A stretch of 62,316 nucleotides of DNA from an uncultured Flavobacteriaceae bacterium (GCA_938010765.1 CALLVX010000051.1:1-62316), one strand, 5' to 3'; positions 40,935 through 49,702 are shown, numbered from the stretch's first letter. Program-made: numbers and translations. The notes: generated from the letters alone by a model not told the origin.

Positions 40935-42179
40935 TTAATCGTTCATGAAATCTGGATACGCATCCATACCGTGTTCATGAAGGTCCAGACCTTCGACTTC
41001 TTCTTCTTTGGAAACTCGAATACCAATGGTTGATTTTAAAGCGAAAAGAATGATAAATGAAGTTACACAACAGAAAACCCCTGTAGCACCGACTCCGGCC
41101 AATTGCCATACAAATTGATCTCCACCTGCTTTCGTTCCAAAAATCCCAACTGCTAGGGTACCCCAAATTCCACAAATCAAGTGAACGGCAATCGCACCAA
41201 CTGGGTCGTCTAATTTTATTTTATCGATAAGGGCAACAGCACCTACTATAATTGCTCCTGCAATGACCCCTATAATGACTGATTCATTGGGTGACATTAA
41301 ATCGGCTCCTGCAGTAATACCTACTAATCCACCAAGTATTCCGTTTAAAAACATAGTTAAATCGTAGTTTTTATAAAGAAGGGTCGATATTATGAATGCA
41401 GAAACACCACCAGCGGCTGCTGCCAACGAAGTGGTAACCAAAACGATAGAGGTGCCGGCAGGGTCAGCTGATAGAATAGAGCCTCCATTAAAGCCAAACC
41501 ATCCCAACCAAAGAATTAAGACTCCTGCTGTTGCCAACGGAATGCTATGCCCCGGGATGGCCTTGGGTTTGCCATCTTCGCCGAATTTGCCTACACGGGC
41601 CCCAAGTAAGTAAACAGCAATAAGTGCTGCCCATCCTCCAACTGAATGCACTAAAGTAGAGCCTGCAAAGTCATGAAAACCGCCTGCATCGCCGCCAAGC
41701 GTGGACAAAAATCCTCCACCCCATTGCCATGAGCCTACAATAGGATAAACAAGGCCTACATAGATGATTGTAAAAATCATGAATGCACCTAACTTAATTC
41801 GTTCCGCTACGGCTCCCGATACAATGGTGGCTGCAGTAGCGGCAAACATTCCCTGGAATAAAAAGTCGGTCCAATAGGTATAGCCCTCATTGTAGGCCAA
41901 ATCTAGAGTGCCTTCTGCGTTAAGCGGAGCTTCTAAACCAAAACCGGCGAATCCAAGATAACCATTAAAGTCTCCTGGATACATTAGGTTGAAACCTCCT
42001 ATATAGTATAAAAGAAGGCCAACACAAATAATAAAAACATTTTTGAATAAAATATTGATTGTATTTTTTTGTCGGGTCAAACCAATTTCCAAAAAGGCAA
42101 AACCGGTATGCATGAAGAATACCAAAGCGGTACATACCATCATCCATACATTGTTAGCTGTAAATAATCCTGCGTCCAT
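40935..42179 (-). CDS. amt: Ammonium transporter
   Basis: An Amt/Mep/Rh-family channel of 414 aa with eleven membrane segments. Family motifs are F-F-M-H-T-G-F-A-F-L-E-I-G (about 21-33), D-F-A-G-S-T-L-V-H-S-V-G-G (about 169-181, with pore His) and H-L-I-C-G-I-W-G-T-L-A-V-G (about 334-346, pore His). The N-terminus lacks a cleaved signal. It follows glnB by 27 bases, the standard P-II/Amt pairing in which P-II gates the channel. It is followed by an outer-membrane protein gene. Confidence 0.97.
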   Translation of the reverse strand: MDAGLFTANNVWMMVCTALVFFMHTGFAFLEIGLTRQKNTINILFKNVFIICVGLLLYYIGGFNLMYPGDFNGYLGFAGFGLEAPLNAEGTLDLAYNEGYTYWTDFLFQGMFAATAATIVSGAVAERIKLGAFMIFTIIYVGLVYPIVGSWQWGGGFLSTLGGDAGGFHDFAGSTLVHSVGGWAALIAVYLLGARVGKFGEDGKPKAIPGHSIPLATAGVLILWLGWFGFNGGSILSADPAGTSIVLVTTSLAAAAGGVSAFIISTLLYKNYDLTMFLNGILGGLVGITAGADLMSPNESVIIGVIAGAIIVGAVALIDKIKLDDPVGAIAVHLICGIWGTLAVGIFGTKAGGDQFVWQLAGVGATGVFCCVTSFIILFALKSTIGIRVSKEEEVEGLDLHEHGMDAYPDFMND

Positions 42180-42206
42180 AATAATTCTCGTTTGTTGGTT
42201 TAAAAC

Positions 42207-42545
42207 TTAGTTGATTCCCGCTTGTCCGTTTTCTTTGGTCCGTATTCGATATGCATCTATCATATCTGACACGAAGACTTTTCCGTCTCCCACATTGCCT
42301 GTATAAGCAGCTTCCAAAATTGCATTGACCGTTTTTTCTAAAAACTCGTCAGATACCACTATTGAGAGATATCGGCGTTGAATGTCTGTGGTGCTATAGG
42401 AAATACCACGGTATACATGGCCTTGTTTTTCATTTCCTACCCCAGTGACGTCCCAGTAGCTGAAAAAGTTGACTTCGATTTGATGCAGCGCTTTCTTAAC
42501 ATCATCGAATTTCGATTTTCTAATAATTGCCTCGATTTTTTTCAT
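42207..42545 (-). CDS. glnB: P-II nitrogen-sensing protein
   Basis: A trimeric 2-oxoglutarate/ATP/ADP sensor of 112 aa. The N-terminus is M-K-K-I-E-A-I-I-R. The T-loop contains V-Y-R-G-I-S-Y50, where Tyr50 corresponds to the uridylylated Tyr51 of E. coli. The C-terminal signature V-G-D-G-K-V-F-V is followed by I-D-A-Y-R-I-R-T. It lies upstream of amt, so it is of the GlnK type by function. Two palindromic sites precede the start, with the nearer site 25 bp from the edge of the putative -7 box. Confidence 0.95.
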   Translation of the reverse strand: MKKIEAIIRKSKFDDVKKALHQIEVNFFSYWDVTGVGNEKQGHVYRGISYSTTDIQRRYLSIVVSDEFLEKTVNAILEAAYTGNVGDGKVFVSDMIDAYRIRTKENGQAGIN

Positions 42546-42570
42546 GAGATTGATTTTTGTTTTTACGGCG

Positions 42571-42578
42571 TAAATATA
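42571..42578 (-). promoter_or_regulatory. Putative -7 box TATATTTA of glnB-amt
   Basis: Minus-strand TATATTTA, one base off TAnnTTTG, 26 bases before the start. Its upstream edge (42578) is 25 and 78 bp from the two operator centres. Confidence 0.5.
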
Positions 42579-42593
42579 TTTTAAAATTACACA

Positions 42594-42612
42594 ACCCTAT
42601 GTTTTTTAGGGT
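42594..42612. promoter_or_regulatory. Nitrogen-operator candidate N3
   Basis: ACCCTATGTTTTTTAGGGT (centre 42603). It aligns without gaps to N1, N2 and N4 and lies just upstream of the glnB promoter. Confidence 0.75.
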
Positions 42613-42646
42613 GATATGGTATATTTTTGTATTTATCTTAATTATA

Positions 42647-42665
42647 TCCCTATAATTTTAGGGGT
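42647..42665. promoter_or_regulatory. Nitrogen-operator candidate N4
   Basis: TCCCTATAATTTTAGGGGT (centre 42656), 53 bp from N3. It has the strictest dyad of the four sites. Confidence 0.75.
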
Positions 42666-42836
42666 GCTGTATTTTTAATGGGTATAAATTGTAATATTAA
42701 CTAAAGGTTAACTCATGAGGTGATAGAAAATTATAAAAAGAAGGTTTACGGTCGTTGAATTTGTGGTATCCGCAAATATTTAACAAAATTGCTGCCTATT
42801 TTTAAAAAACCATAAAAATGAGAAAAGCGGGTGTTG

Positions 42837-43208
42837 CTATAGTAAACGAGCGAGCCACAGACCCAAGGCTACGGCAATGACCCCGATAGCAATGCTGCAG
42901 AGTGTGTAGAAAGAAAAATGAAGTAAGGCACCATCGCGAAGAAGGTTGTGCTTTTCAAAAGCAAAAGTTGAGAAGGTCGTAAAACCACCGCAAAAACCGG
43001 TTACTAATAATAAGGTATGGTTTTGGGAAATAAGATTTTCTTTCAAAGATAGGCCCATTAAAAATCCGATCAGCAAACAACCTATACTATTGACCAAAAA
43101 AGTGCCGAGGAAAAAATGCTGAAAATAATCGTTGAGTATTTTAGAAATTAAGTAGCGCAACATGCTGCCAAGACCACCACCAAGAAAGACAAGGAAAAAG
43201 GATTTCAT
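42837..43208 (-). CDS. crcB: Fluoride channel CrcB/Fluc
   Basis: A small membrane channel that expels fluoride. 123 aa with four membrane segments. Family features are G-G-G-L-G-S-M-L-R-Y near the start and T-G-F-C-G-G-F-T-T-F-S-T-F around 71-83. A fluoride riboswitch was sought upstream and not found. It is unrelated by context to the neighbouring nitrogen operon, which is transcribed away on the same strand. Confidence 0.95.
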   Translation of the reverse strand: MKSFFLVFLGGGLGSMLRYLISKILNDYFQHFFLGTFLVNSIGCLLIGFLMGLSLKENLISQNHTLLLVTGFCGGFTTFSTFAFEKHNLLRDGALLHFSFYTLCSIAIGVIAVALGLWLARLL

Positions 43209-43329
43209 AGGGGTATTTATAACAACACGATCTATTGAATTATAATCATAATAATAAAGATACTATTAAACAGGGAACGTTTAAAAATAGATTTCCACTC
43301 CAGAAGTAAGGCGGTCTAAAGATATTAAA

Positions 43330-43509
43330 CTAAACTGCTTTTTTATACTTGGAAGATATTAAATCTATAGGATAGATTTTCGATTCGGGGATTGCGGAAT
43401 TTTCCTTCGTTTTTTTGACCGTTTTTTCTGAAATTTCGTTCAGGCCAAAAAACATGAAAATCGCGTTCGCCACGAGTAAGATAAATAGTATACTAAAAAA
43501 AGTCATCAT
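43330..43509 (-). CDS. Small single-span membrane protein, 59 aa
   Basis: A 60-codon frame with ATG at 43509 (a second ATG follows at once) and TAG ending at 43330. It has one membrane helix (about 3-23, T-F-F-S-I-L-F-I-L-L-V-A-N-A-I-F-M-F-F) then a basic, serine-rich tail. The start of the peptide is strikingly like that of the 34-aa frame at 61403 (T-T-F-L-S-I-L-F-I-L). An exact inverted repeat CGTAA-AA-TTACG lies upstream. No family is known to me. Confidence 0.5.
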   Translation of the reverse strand: MMTFFSILFILLVANAIFMFFGLNEISEKTVKKTKENSAIPESKIYPIDLISSKYKKAV

Positions 43510-43623
43510 TTGTTGCCCCTTATAGATGAATAACGTAAAATTACGCCATTTGTTCTTATATACGAGGCAAATCGGAAAATTGTTGTGAACAAGTCAATTT
43601 TTGTTGTGAACGTAAGTTTTTTG

Positions 43624-43812
43624 TTAAATTTTAAAGAAAAATTTAATACAAAAGAGGATAATTATAAATATTATAAAGAAAATACCTACCCACTTAACGC
43701 CTTTGTAGTTTTTTGCATGCAACTTTTTGTCCTTTGCATAGGTAAACACGATAATTAGCGTAAAAACGATGAGAAAACATATTGCAAAAAACCATTGTCC
43801 GGTGCTAAACAT
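43624..43812 (-). CDS. Small membrane protein, 62 aa
   Basis: Two hydrophobic helices (about 6-25 and 41-60) are joined by a basic loop (Y-A-K-D-K-K-L-H-A-K-N-Y-K-G-V-K). No signal peptide cleavage is expected. The pattern recurs next to MazG-like genes in related genomes as far as I recall, but the role is unknown. Divergent from the MazG-like gene. Confidence 0.55.
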   Translation of the reverse strand: MFSTGQWFFAICFLIVFTLIIVFTYAKDKKLHAKNYKGVKWVGIFFIIFIIILFCIKFFFKI

Positions 43813-43903
43813 ATTCCTTATTTTTATACAAAACTAACCCAAGTAGGTCAAACTTTTCGATTCATAGTAAAAAGTTTGATATACTTATTAATTTAAAATT
43901 CCC

Positions 43904-44290
43904 ATGAAAAACAAAATGAAGGCGGTAGAATTGTTTCACAACGCATTTGGTCTAGGGGTATCCCAAGAAATGAGGGCCAATTTAGGTGCTGCCAAGAATT
44001 TACTTCGTTTTAATTTGATGGATGAGGAGAATAAAGAGTACCTAGAGGCTGCAGGTAATAATGACTTAATCGAAGTTGCCGATGCCTTGGGCGACATGTT
44101 GTATATATTGTGCGGAACGATTTTGGAACACGGCATGCAGTATAAGATAGAAGAGGTGTTTGAGGAGATCCAACGAAGCAATATGAGTAAACTAGGAAGT
44201 GACGGTAAGCCCATTTACCGAGAAGATGGTAAGGTGCTCAAAGGCCCCAACTATTTTAAGCCCGATATTAAGGCGATCTTAGAATCGTAA
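43904..44290 (+). CDS. MazG-like nucleotide pyrophosphohydrolase
   Basis: A 128-aa all-helical NTP pyrophosphatase. The metal-binding acidic motifs are visible as D-E-E-N-K-E-Y-L-E-A (about 38-47) and E-V-A-D-A-L-G-D-M-L-Y (about 58-68). The E-x-x-E...E-x-x-D arrangement is that of the MazG/PRA-PH superfamily. The C-terminus (about 90-128) is less conserved. It may clear non-canonical or house-cleaning nucleotides; the substrate is not readable. It is monocistronic. Confidence 0.85.
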   Translation: MKNKMKAVELFHNAFGLGVSQEMRANLGAAKNLLRFNLMDEENKEYLEAAGNNDLIEVADALGDMLYILCGTILEHGMQYKIEEVFEEIQRSNMSKLGSDGKPIYREDGKVLKGPNYFKPDIKAILES

Positions 44291-44457
44291 GGGAAACCTA
44301 TATCTAGGAATCGGCGAACGCAAGGATGCCTAAGATACTTGGTTTTGTGAGTGCCACTCTTTGGGTGTGCACTGCAAGATTTCATAAACCAATATATTTT
44401 AGCCTGGCCAATAAACAACCTAACAAATGCAAACCCTACAGCGGTGGGGTCAGGTCC

Positions 44458-45522
44458 CTAGACCTTGAATCGCCACCCAAAGGAATCTTTAGAACGGTTA
44501 TATTGTATGTCGGTAATCCGTTTTTTAAGTCGGGTCGCATAACTATCCGATAGCTCCGGAAGGTCATAATCCGTTTCCTTAAAACCAAACGCAGCAATGG
44601 GCGAAACTACCGCCGCTGTTCCTGCACCGAACATTTCCTTGAGCGATCCATTTTTGGCCGCCGCCACCACTTCCGAAACACTTATTTTTCGAACTTCGGT
44701 GGGAATGCCCTCGTCTTCTGCAATTTTGAGAATACTTTTACGGGTAATGCCGTCAAGAATACGATCACTGGTCGGGCCGGTAATCAAAGTGTCATTGATG
44801 CGAACGAAAATATTCATGGCACCGGCCTCCTCAATATATTCATGGGTATTGTCATCGGTCCAAATTACTTGATTGTATCCTTTCTTTACCGCCAATTGTG
44901 TAGGGTAAAATTGCCCCGCATAATTACCGCCTGCCTTTGCATAGCCTACACCCCCATTGGCCGCCCTTGAATAAGTTTCTTCGATGAGTACTTTTACTTT
45001 TCCTGAAAAATAGGCGCCAGACGGGGCCAAACAGATGATAAATTTGTATTCATCTGCCGGGGACGCGTGAAAACCTTTCCCTGAAGCGAATATGAATGGG
45101 CGTATATATAGGGAGCTTCCTTCTTTTTCTGGAATCCACTTTTTGTCCAATTCTATTAAGGTGCGTAGTCCTTCAATAAAGAAATTTTCTGGCAGTTCGG
45201 GAATCGACATCCGATTCGCCGAGATGTTGAAACGCTTAAAATTATCCATTGGTCGAAACATCCATACATCGTCGTTTCTATCTTTATAGGCTTTCATTCC
45301 TTCAAAGATAGATTGGCCATAATGAAAAATCTTAGCAGAAGGTTCTAGACTAATTGCCTGGTAGGGCATAATTTTAGGTGTTTGCCATGCGCCATCCTTA
45401 AAGTCACAGACCAACATATGATCTGTAAAGACCGATCCAAAGTTTAAATTGTCGAAATCTACCTGGTCAATTTTTGATGTTTTTGCCTTTTCAATACTGA
45501 AAGGTTTCGTCGTGGTTTCCAT
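44458..45522 (-). CDS. ilvE: Branched-chain amino-acid aminotransferase
   Basis: A class-IV PLP aminotransferase of the bacterial/eukaryotic long type (354 aa). Motifs are the pyridoxal-lysine region A-K-A-G-G-N-Y-A (about 192-199), E-E-A-G-A-M-N-I-F (about 228-236), and G-I-T-R-K-S-I-L (about 258-265). It interconverts Leu, Ile and Val with their 2-oxoacids. Monocistronic. The 167 bases beyond its stop show no feature. Confidence 0.95.
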   Translation of the reverse strand: METTTKPFSIEKAKTSKIDQVDFDNLNFGSVFTDHMLVCDFKDGAWQTPKIMPYQAISLEPSAKIFHYGQSIFEGMKAYKDRNDDVWMFRPMDNFKRFNISANRMSIPELPENFFIEGLRTLIELDKKWIPEKEGSSLYIRPFIFASGKGFHASPADEYKFIICLAPSGAYFSGKVKVLIEETYSRAANGGVGYAKAGGNYAGQFYPTQLAVKKGYNQVIWTDDNTHEYIEEAGAMNIFVRINDTLITGPTSDRILDGITRKSILKIAEDEGIPTEVRKISVSEVVAAAKNGSLKEMFGAGTAAVVSPIAAFGFKETDYDLPELSDSYATRLKKRITDIQYNRSKDSFGWRFKV

Positions 45523-45629
45523 TTGAGAGCGATTTAATAGGAATAAAATTAACTAAATATAGCTATAAGGACTTCATTTTTCGTTCAAAAATGACCAATT
45601 TTGCAGTATAGTTTTAATTTTTGATAGAT

Positions 45630-46133
45630 ATGAAAGGAATTAACATTTTAATTGCACTTTTATCGGTAGTAAGCAGCGGTTGGGCGCAAAATCGACAAAC
45701 GAAAGAAGAAATAGCTCAAACGGCTATTCCCATTGAGGTTACCTTGGGGTCGGATGTAGATCAAAATGGAAGCCTTACATCGGTACAAATGTTTGAAAAG
45801 TATCAAAACTTGGCGGTTAACGATACGGTGCAGTCCAAATTTAGCGGGGAAGTATTAGAAGTTTGCCAAGCCAAAGGTTGTTGGATGAAATTGACCTTGA
45901 AAGATGGTCAAGAAGCAATGGTTCGTTTTAAGGATTATGGCTTTTTTATGCCCAAAGATATCGCTGGTCGAAAAGTGATCGTGAATGGTTTGGCCTTCGT
46001 TTCGGAGATGAGTGTTGAGGATCAGCGACATTATGCAAAGGACGCTGGTAAATCTGACGCCGAAATCACCGAAATTACCACACCTAAAAAGACCTATGGT
46101 TTTGAAGCTGATGGGGTGGTCTTAAAGCAGTAG
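45630..46133 (+). CDS. DUF4920 secreted protein
   Basis: A protein of 167 aa from the ATG at 45630; a TTG 9 bases earlier is a less likely start. Signal peptide about 1-19 (ending G-W-A-Q). The DUF4920 core contains A-K-G-C-W-M-K-L (about 74-81) and R-F-K-D-Y-G-F-F-M-P (about 94-103). The single cysteine in A-K-G-C-W-M is conserved in the family and may bind metal or act as a redox site. The next gene starts two bases after its stop, so cotranscription with mnmD is likely. Confidence 0.82.
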   Translation: MKGINILIALLSVVSSGWAQNRQTKEEIAQTAIPIEVTLGSDVDQNGSLTSVQMFEKYQNLAVNDTVQSKFSGEVLEVCQAKGCWMKLTLKDGQEAMVRFKDYGFFMPKDIAGRKVIVNGLAFVSEMSVEDQRHYAKDAGKSDAEITEITTPKKTYGFEADGVVLKQ

Positions 46134-46134
46134 C

Positions 46135-46806
46135 TTGAAGCGTACTATTATAACGACCGGAGATGGTTCTAAAACCATTCGATTAGAGGAGTGGAACGAA
46201 CAATACCACTCAAAGCATGGAGCCTTTCAAGAAGCCTATCACGTGTTTATAAGAAATGGCCTCGACTTATTTTGCGAAACCGATATAGCCATTTTGGAAA
46301 TTGGTTTCGGAACAGGACTAAATGCTTTAATCACATATCTGGAAGCTGCCAAAAAGAATATTAACATAACGTACGTTGGGGTAGAAGCATATCCCGTGCT
46401 TCCCGAAGAATGGCAACGACTGGATTATGTTTCTGAATTGCAACAAGAAGGGTTAACGACCGTTTTCGAAAAGATGCATACTTCTGTATGGGGATCCCCT
46501 GCTACGCTTTCCGAAAGTTTTATACTTATCAAACAGCAAAAAGAATTTCAAACGATAGTGGATGATAACCTGTTTAACCTTATTTACTTCGATGCTTTTG
46601 GCGCCAGGGTACAACCCGAGTTATGGACCGAAGCTATTTTTTTAAAAATGTATAAGGCTCTTAAACCGGGTGGAGTTTTGGTTACCTATGCTGCAAAAGG
46701 AAGCGTACGCCGCGCGATGCAGTCGGTTGGCTTCCAAATCGAACGTCTTCCCGGGCCACCAGGAAAACGAGAAATGCTTCGCGCAACAAAAGGTCAAACC
46801 CAATGA
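46135..46806 (+). CDS. mnmD: tRNA 5-methylaminomethyl-2-thiouridine methyltransferase (MnmD)
   Basis: Methylates the wobble uridine in tRNAs for Glu, Lys and Gln using SAM. This is the stand-alone MnmD of Bacteroidota rather than the fused E. coli MnmC. 223 aa. The SAM-binding glycine loop is L-E-I-G-F-G-T-G-L-N near 52-61, the catalytic block Y-F-D-A-F-G near 142-147, and the C-terminal G-P-P-G-K-R-E-M near 209-216. The start is TTG at 46135; no in-frame ATG exists upstream. It begins two bases after the DUF4920 stop. Confidence 0.93.
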   Translation: MKRTIITTGDGSKTIRLEEWNEQYHSKHGAFQEAYHVFIRNGLDLFCETDIAILEIGFGTGLNALITYLEAAKKNINITYVGVEAYPVLPEEWQRLDYVSELQQEGLTTVFEKMHTSVWGSPATLSESFILIKQQKEFQTIVDDNLFNLIYFDAFGARVQPELWTEAIFLKMYKALKPGGVLVTYAAKGSVRRAMQSVGFQIERLPGPPGKREMLRATKGQTQ

Positions 46807-46912
46807 TGATCTTACTCTAAATAGTTGTTTTTAATCTACTTGACTTTTGATTAACACTAAACAAGTCTGTTAAATCCAAATTAAACTTGCGGTAGCGGCC
46901 CTTTAAAAACCA

Positions 46913-46920
46913 TACTTTTG
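46913..46920 (+). promoter_or_regulatory. -7 box TACTTTTG very close to the start codon
   Basis: TAnnTTTG 5 bases before the ATG at 46925. If used, the transcript would be leaderless or nearly so. Confidence 0.5.
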
Positions 46921-46924
46921 TATC

Positions 46925-47884
46925 ATGAAAGTATTGATTACCGGGGCAACGGGACTTGTAGGTGGTGCGATTACGGCGCTTTGCCGTACCAATGACATCG
47001 CCGTTAACTACCTAACCACAAGCAAGGGCAAAATTGTATCGAGCGAAGCGTGTCAAGGTTTTTATTGGAATCCAAGTATTGGAGAAATTGATATGGAGTG
47101 CTTTAAAGGGGTAACCGCAATAATTAATCTTGCTGGCGCCAGTATATCCAAGCGATGGTCACCTGCTTATAAGAAGAAGGTACTTGCGAGTCGTATTGAT
47201 AGTTTAAAAACGCTTCACCAAGGTATTTCAAAAATAGACAGAAGTCAACTGGTCTCCTTTGTTTCGGCATCGGCGATAGGCATTTACCCCGATTCCCTAA
47301 CAAAATACTATGATGAAGCAGAAATTCAAGTAGATGCCAGTTTTCTAGGGGAGGTAGTTGCCAAATGGGAGCGAGCGGTAGCCTCGTTTAGTAATTTTGA
47401 ATTTTCGGTTGCCAAAGTGCGTATTGGTTTAGTCATGTCCGACAAGGGAGGGGCGCTACCCGAAATGGCACGTCCTATAAAATACTTTGCGGGTGCCGCT
47501 TTTGGATCTGGTCTACAATGGCAGTCATGGATTCATATTCAAGATCTGGCAAGAATGTTTCTGTTCATTGCGGAAAATGAGCTTAAAGGGGTGTTTAATG
47601 GCGTTGGCCCTAACCCGGTTACCAATAAGAAGTTGATAAAAGAAATTGCAAAAGTACTTAGAAGACCTTTGTTTCTTCCGAATATTCCAAGATTTGTTAT
47701 GCAGACTTTGTTGGGAGAAATGTCTTATATTCTTTTTGCCAGCCAACGTGTAAGTTCTAAAAAAATAGAAGAAGAGGGTTTTGTTTTTTATCACAGTAAT
47801 ATTCGCAAGACTATAGAAAGCATCTACCTTCAAGAGCAGTCTGCCTCCCCTTCCGATACGATTTTTCATAAAGAATATGTATAA
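46925..47884 (+). CDS. TIGR01777-family NAD(P)-binding epimerase-like protein
   Basis: An extended short-chain dehydrogenase fold protein of 319 aa. The nucleotide loop G-A-T-G-L-V-G-G (7-14) and S-A-S-A-I-G-I-Y (about 116-123) are present. The C-terminal DUF1731-like region (F-N-G-V-G-P-N-P-V-T-N near 220) fits the YfcH/SulA-like family. The biological substrate is unknown. It has its own promoter-like box and a T-rich terminator, so it is monocistronic. Confidence 0.9.
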   Translation: MKVLITGATGLVGGAITALCRTNDIAVNYLTTSKGKIVSSEACQGFYWNPSIGEIDMECFKGVTAIINLAGASISKRWSPAYKKKVLASRIDSLKTLHQGISKIDRSQLVSFVSASAIGIYPDSLTKYYDEAEIQVDASFLGEVVAKWERAVASFSNFEFSVAKVRIGLVMSDKGGALPEMARPIKYFAGAAFGSGLQWQSWIHIQDLARMFLFIAENELKGVFNGVGPNPVTNKKLIKEIAKVLRRPLFLPNIPRFVMQTLLGEMSYILFASQRVSSKKIEEEGFVFYHSNIRKTIESIYLQEQSASPSDTIFHKEYV

Positions 47885-47920
47885 AGTTGTTTTGTACCTA
47901 CATATACGTAAACGAATAAT

Positions 47921-47941
47921 CCGCCTTGTGCGGGTTTTTTT
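47921..47941 (+). terminator. Short terminator
   Basis: CCGC (47921-47924) pairs with GCGG (47930-47933) with a long T-run after. The stem is short but the tail is good. Confidence 0.55.
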
Positions 47942-47952
47942 ATTTAATGACA

Positions 47953-47986
47953 TTTTGACATTTTTAAAGAATTGGCAGTACTTTTG
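47953..47986 (+). promoter_or_regulatory. Promoter of grpE-dnaJ
   Basis: TTTTG at 47953-47957 and TACTTTTG at 47979-47986, with a 21-bp spacer. No CIRCE inverted repeat is seen. Confidence 0.6.
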
Positions 47987-48024
47987 CCAGTTAAAAGAAG
48001 TACTAAAAAAATAGGAATACCAAT

Positions 48025-48582
48025 ATGAGTGAAAAAGAGAATCCCGAAAATCTAGAGGAACTTCTTTCTGAAGATATGCAAGAAGAGCAAGTATCGGAAA
48101 ACGAAACCGAATCTGCCGAGGATGAGGAGAGTTCTGCCGAAGATCAGTTGAGAGAGGACTTGGCTAAGGAAAAGGAAAAATTTCTACGCCTTTTTGCTGA
48201 ATTTGAAAATTACAAGAAACGTACCTCTAAGGAACGTATGGAATTATTCAAGACAGCTGGCCAAGAGGTAATGATAGCATTATTGCCTGTGCACGATGAT
48301 TTTGATAGAGCCATGAAAGAACTGGCCAAATCGGAAGACAAAGAGATGTTCAAAGGAGTTGAATTGATAAGGAATAAGTTTAAAGAAACATTGAAGGCAA
48401 AAGGGCTTCAGGAAATTACTATAAAACCTGGTGATGCCTTTGATGCGGAAGTACATAATGCCATTACCCAAATACCCGCGCCGAGCAAGAAGATGAAAGG
48501 AAAAATCATCGATGTGGTTGAAAAGGGCTTTTCCTTGGGGGATAAAATTATTCGTCACCCAAAAGTGGTGGTAGGAAACTAA
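48025..48582 (+). CDS. grpE: Nucleotide exchange factor GrpE
   Basis: Co-chaperone that releases ADP from DnaK. 185 aa, with a very acidic disordered N-terminus (about 1-45), a long dimerising helix ([14 protein letters not shown] near 63-76) and a beta-wing domain ending [19 protein letters not shown]. It is followed 7 bases later by dnaJ. dnaK is not in the window. Confidence 0.97.
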   Translation: MSEKENPENLEELLSEDMQEEQVSENETESAEDEESSAEDQLREDLAKEKEKFLRLFAEFENYKKRTSKERMELFKTAGQEVMIALLPVHDDFDRAMKELAKSEDKEMFKGVELIRNKFKETLKAKGLQEITIKPGDAFDAEVHNAITQIPAPSKKMKGKIIDVVEKGFSLGDKIIRHPKVVVGN

Positions 48583-48589
48583 AATAGTT

Positions 48590-49702
48590 ATGAAGGAAGA
48601 TTTTTATTCCATATTAGGAGTTAGCAAAAGCGCTTCGGCCGCCGAAATCAAAAAGGCCTATCGTAAAAAGGCCATTGAATACCATCCTGACAAGAATCAA
48701 GGTGATCCCAAGGCGGAGGAAATGTTTAAAAAGGCTGCTGAGGCCTATGAAGTGCTAAGCGATGCCGATAAAAAAGCACGGTATGACCAGTTTGGACATG
48801 CGGCTTTCGAAGGCGGCGGCGGCGGCGGTTTTGGCGGCGGCATGAATATGGACGACATTTTTAGCCAGTTCGGTGATATCTTTGGAGGTGGTTTTAGCGG
48901 TTTTGGAGGATTTGGAGGCGGCGGTGGCCAACGACGGGTGAAAGGAAGTAATCTTAGGATTCGGGTAAAACTCAACCTTGAGGAAGTGGCCAATGGTGTA
49001 GAGAAAAAAGTAAAAGTTCGTAGAAAAATCCAGGCCGATGGGGTTACTTATAAAACTTGTGGTACCTGCGGTGGGCAAGGTCAAGTAACCAAGGTTACCA
49101 ATACAATTTTAGGACGTATGCAAACTGCGGCGGCATGTAGTAGCTGCGGTGGTAGTGGACAAATTTTGGACCGCAAACCCGCCGATGCAGATACGCAAGG
49201 GATGCGGGTAGCGGAAGAAACAGTTTTAATCAAAATCCCTGCCGGGGTAGAAGAAGGGATGCAATTGAAGGTTGGTGGAAAAGGAAACGATGCCCCAGGA
49301 AATGGTATTCCGGGAGACCTTCTTGTAGCGATAGAAACAGAAGATCACAAAACCTTGAAACGAGAAGGCGATAACCTTCATTACGATTTGTACATAAGTA
49401 TCTCTGAAGCGGTTTTGGGAACTTCAAAAGAAATTGATTCTGTGGGAGGGCAAGTGCGTATTAAACTTGAGCAAGGTATTCAGTCTGGTAAAATACTTCG
49501 CTTGCGAGGAAAGGGAGTCTCAAGCCTTAATGGGTATGGGAGCGGTGATTTGTTGGTGCATGTTAATGTATGGACACCAAAGGAATTGAACAAAGAACAG
49601 AAAGAGTTTTTTGAGCGAATGCGGAACAACGAAAACTTTGAACCGAAGCCCGAGAAATCTGATAAATCTTTCTTTGAAAAGGTTAAAGATATGTTCTCTT
49701 AA
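48590..49702 (+). CDS. dnaJ: Chaperone DnaJ
   Basis: Hsp40 co-chaperone of 370 aa. J-domain (2-70, with H-P-D at about 33-35), a Gly/Phe-rich linker (about 75-110, long runs of glycine), zinc-binding domain and C-terminal client-binding domain. Only two C-x-x-C-x-G-x-G motifs are present (C-G-T-C-G-G-Q-G and C-S-S-C-G-G-S-G) instead of the usual four. This halves the zinc-binding capacity, a form I recall from other flavobacteria. Cotranscribed with grpE. Confidence 0.97.
   Translation: MKEDFYSILGVSKSASAAEIKKAYRKKAIEYHPDKNQGDPKAEEMFKKAAEAYEVLSDADKKARYDQFGHAAFEGGGGGGFGGGMNMDDIFSQFGDIFGGGFSGFGGFGGGGGQRRVKGSNLRIRVKLNLEEVANGVEKKVKVRRKIQADGVTYKTCGTCGGQGQVTKVTNTILGRMQTAAACSSCGGSGQILDRKPADADTQGMRVAEETVLIKIPAGVEEGMQLKVGGKGNDAPGNGIPGDLLVAIETEDHKTLKREGDNLHYDLYISISEAVLGTSKEIDSVGGQVRIKLEQGIQSGKILRLRGKGVSSLNGYGSGDLLVHVNVWTPKELNKEQKEFFERMRNNENFEPKPEKSDKSFFEKVKDMFS

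Noticed and set aside
42546..43330. Fluoride riboswitch near crcB
   Set aside because: I looked for the conserved helices upstream of crcB and saw none.
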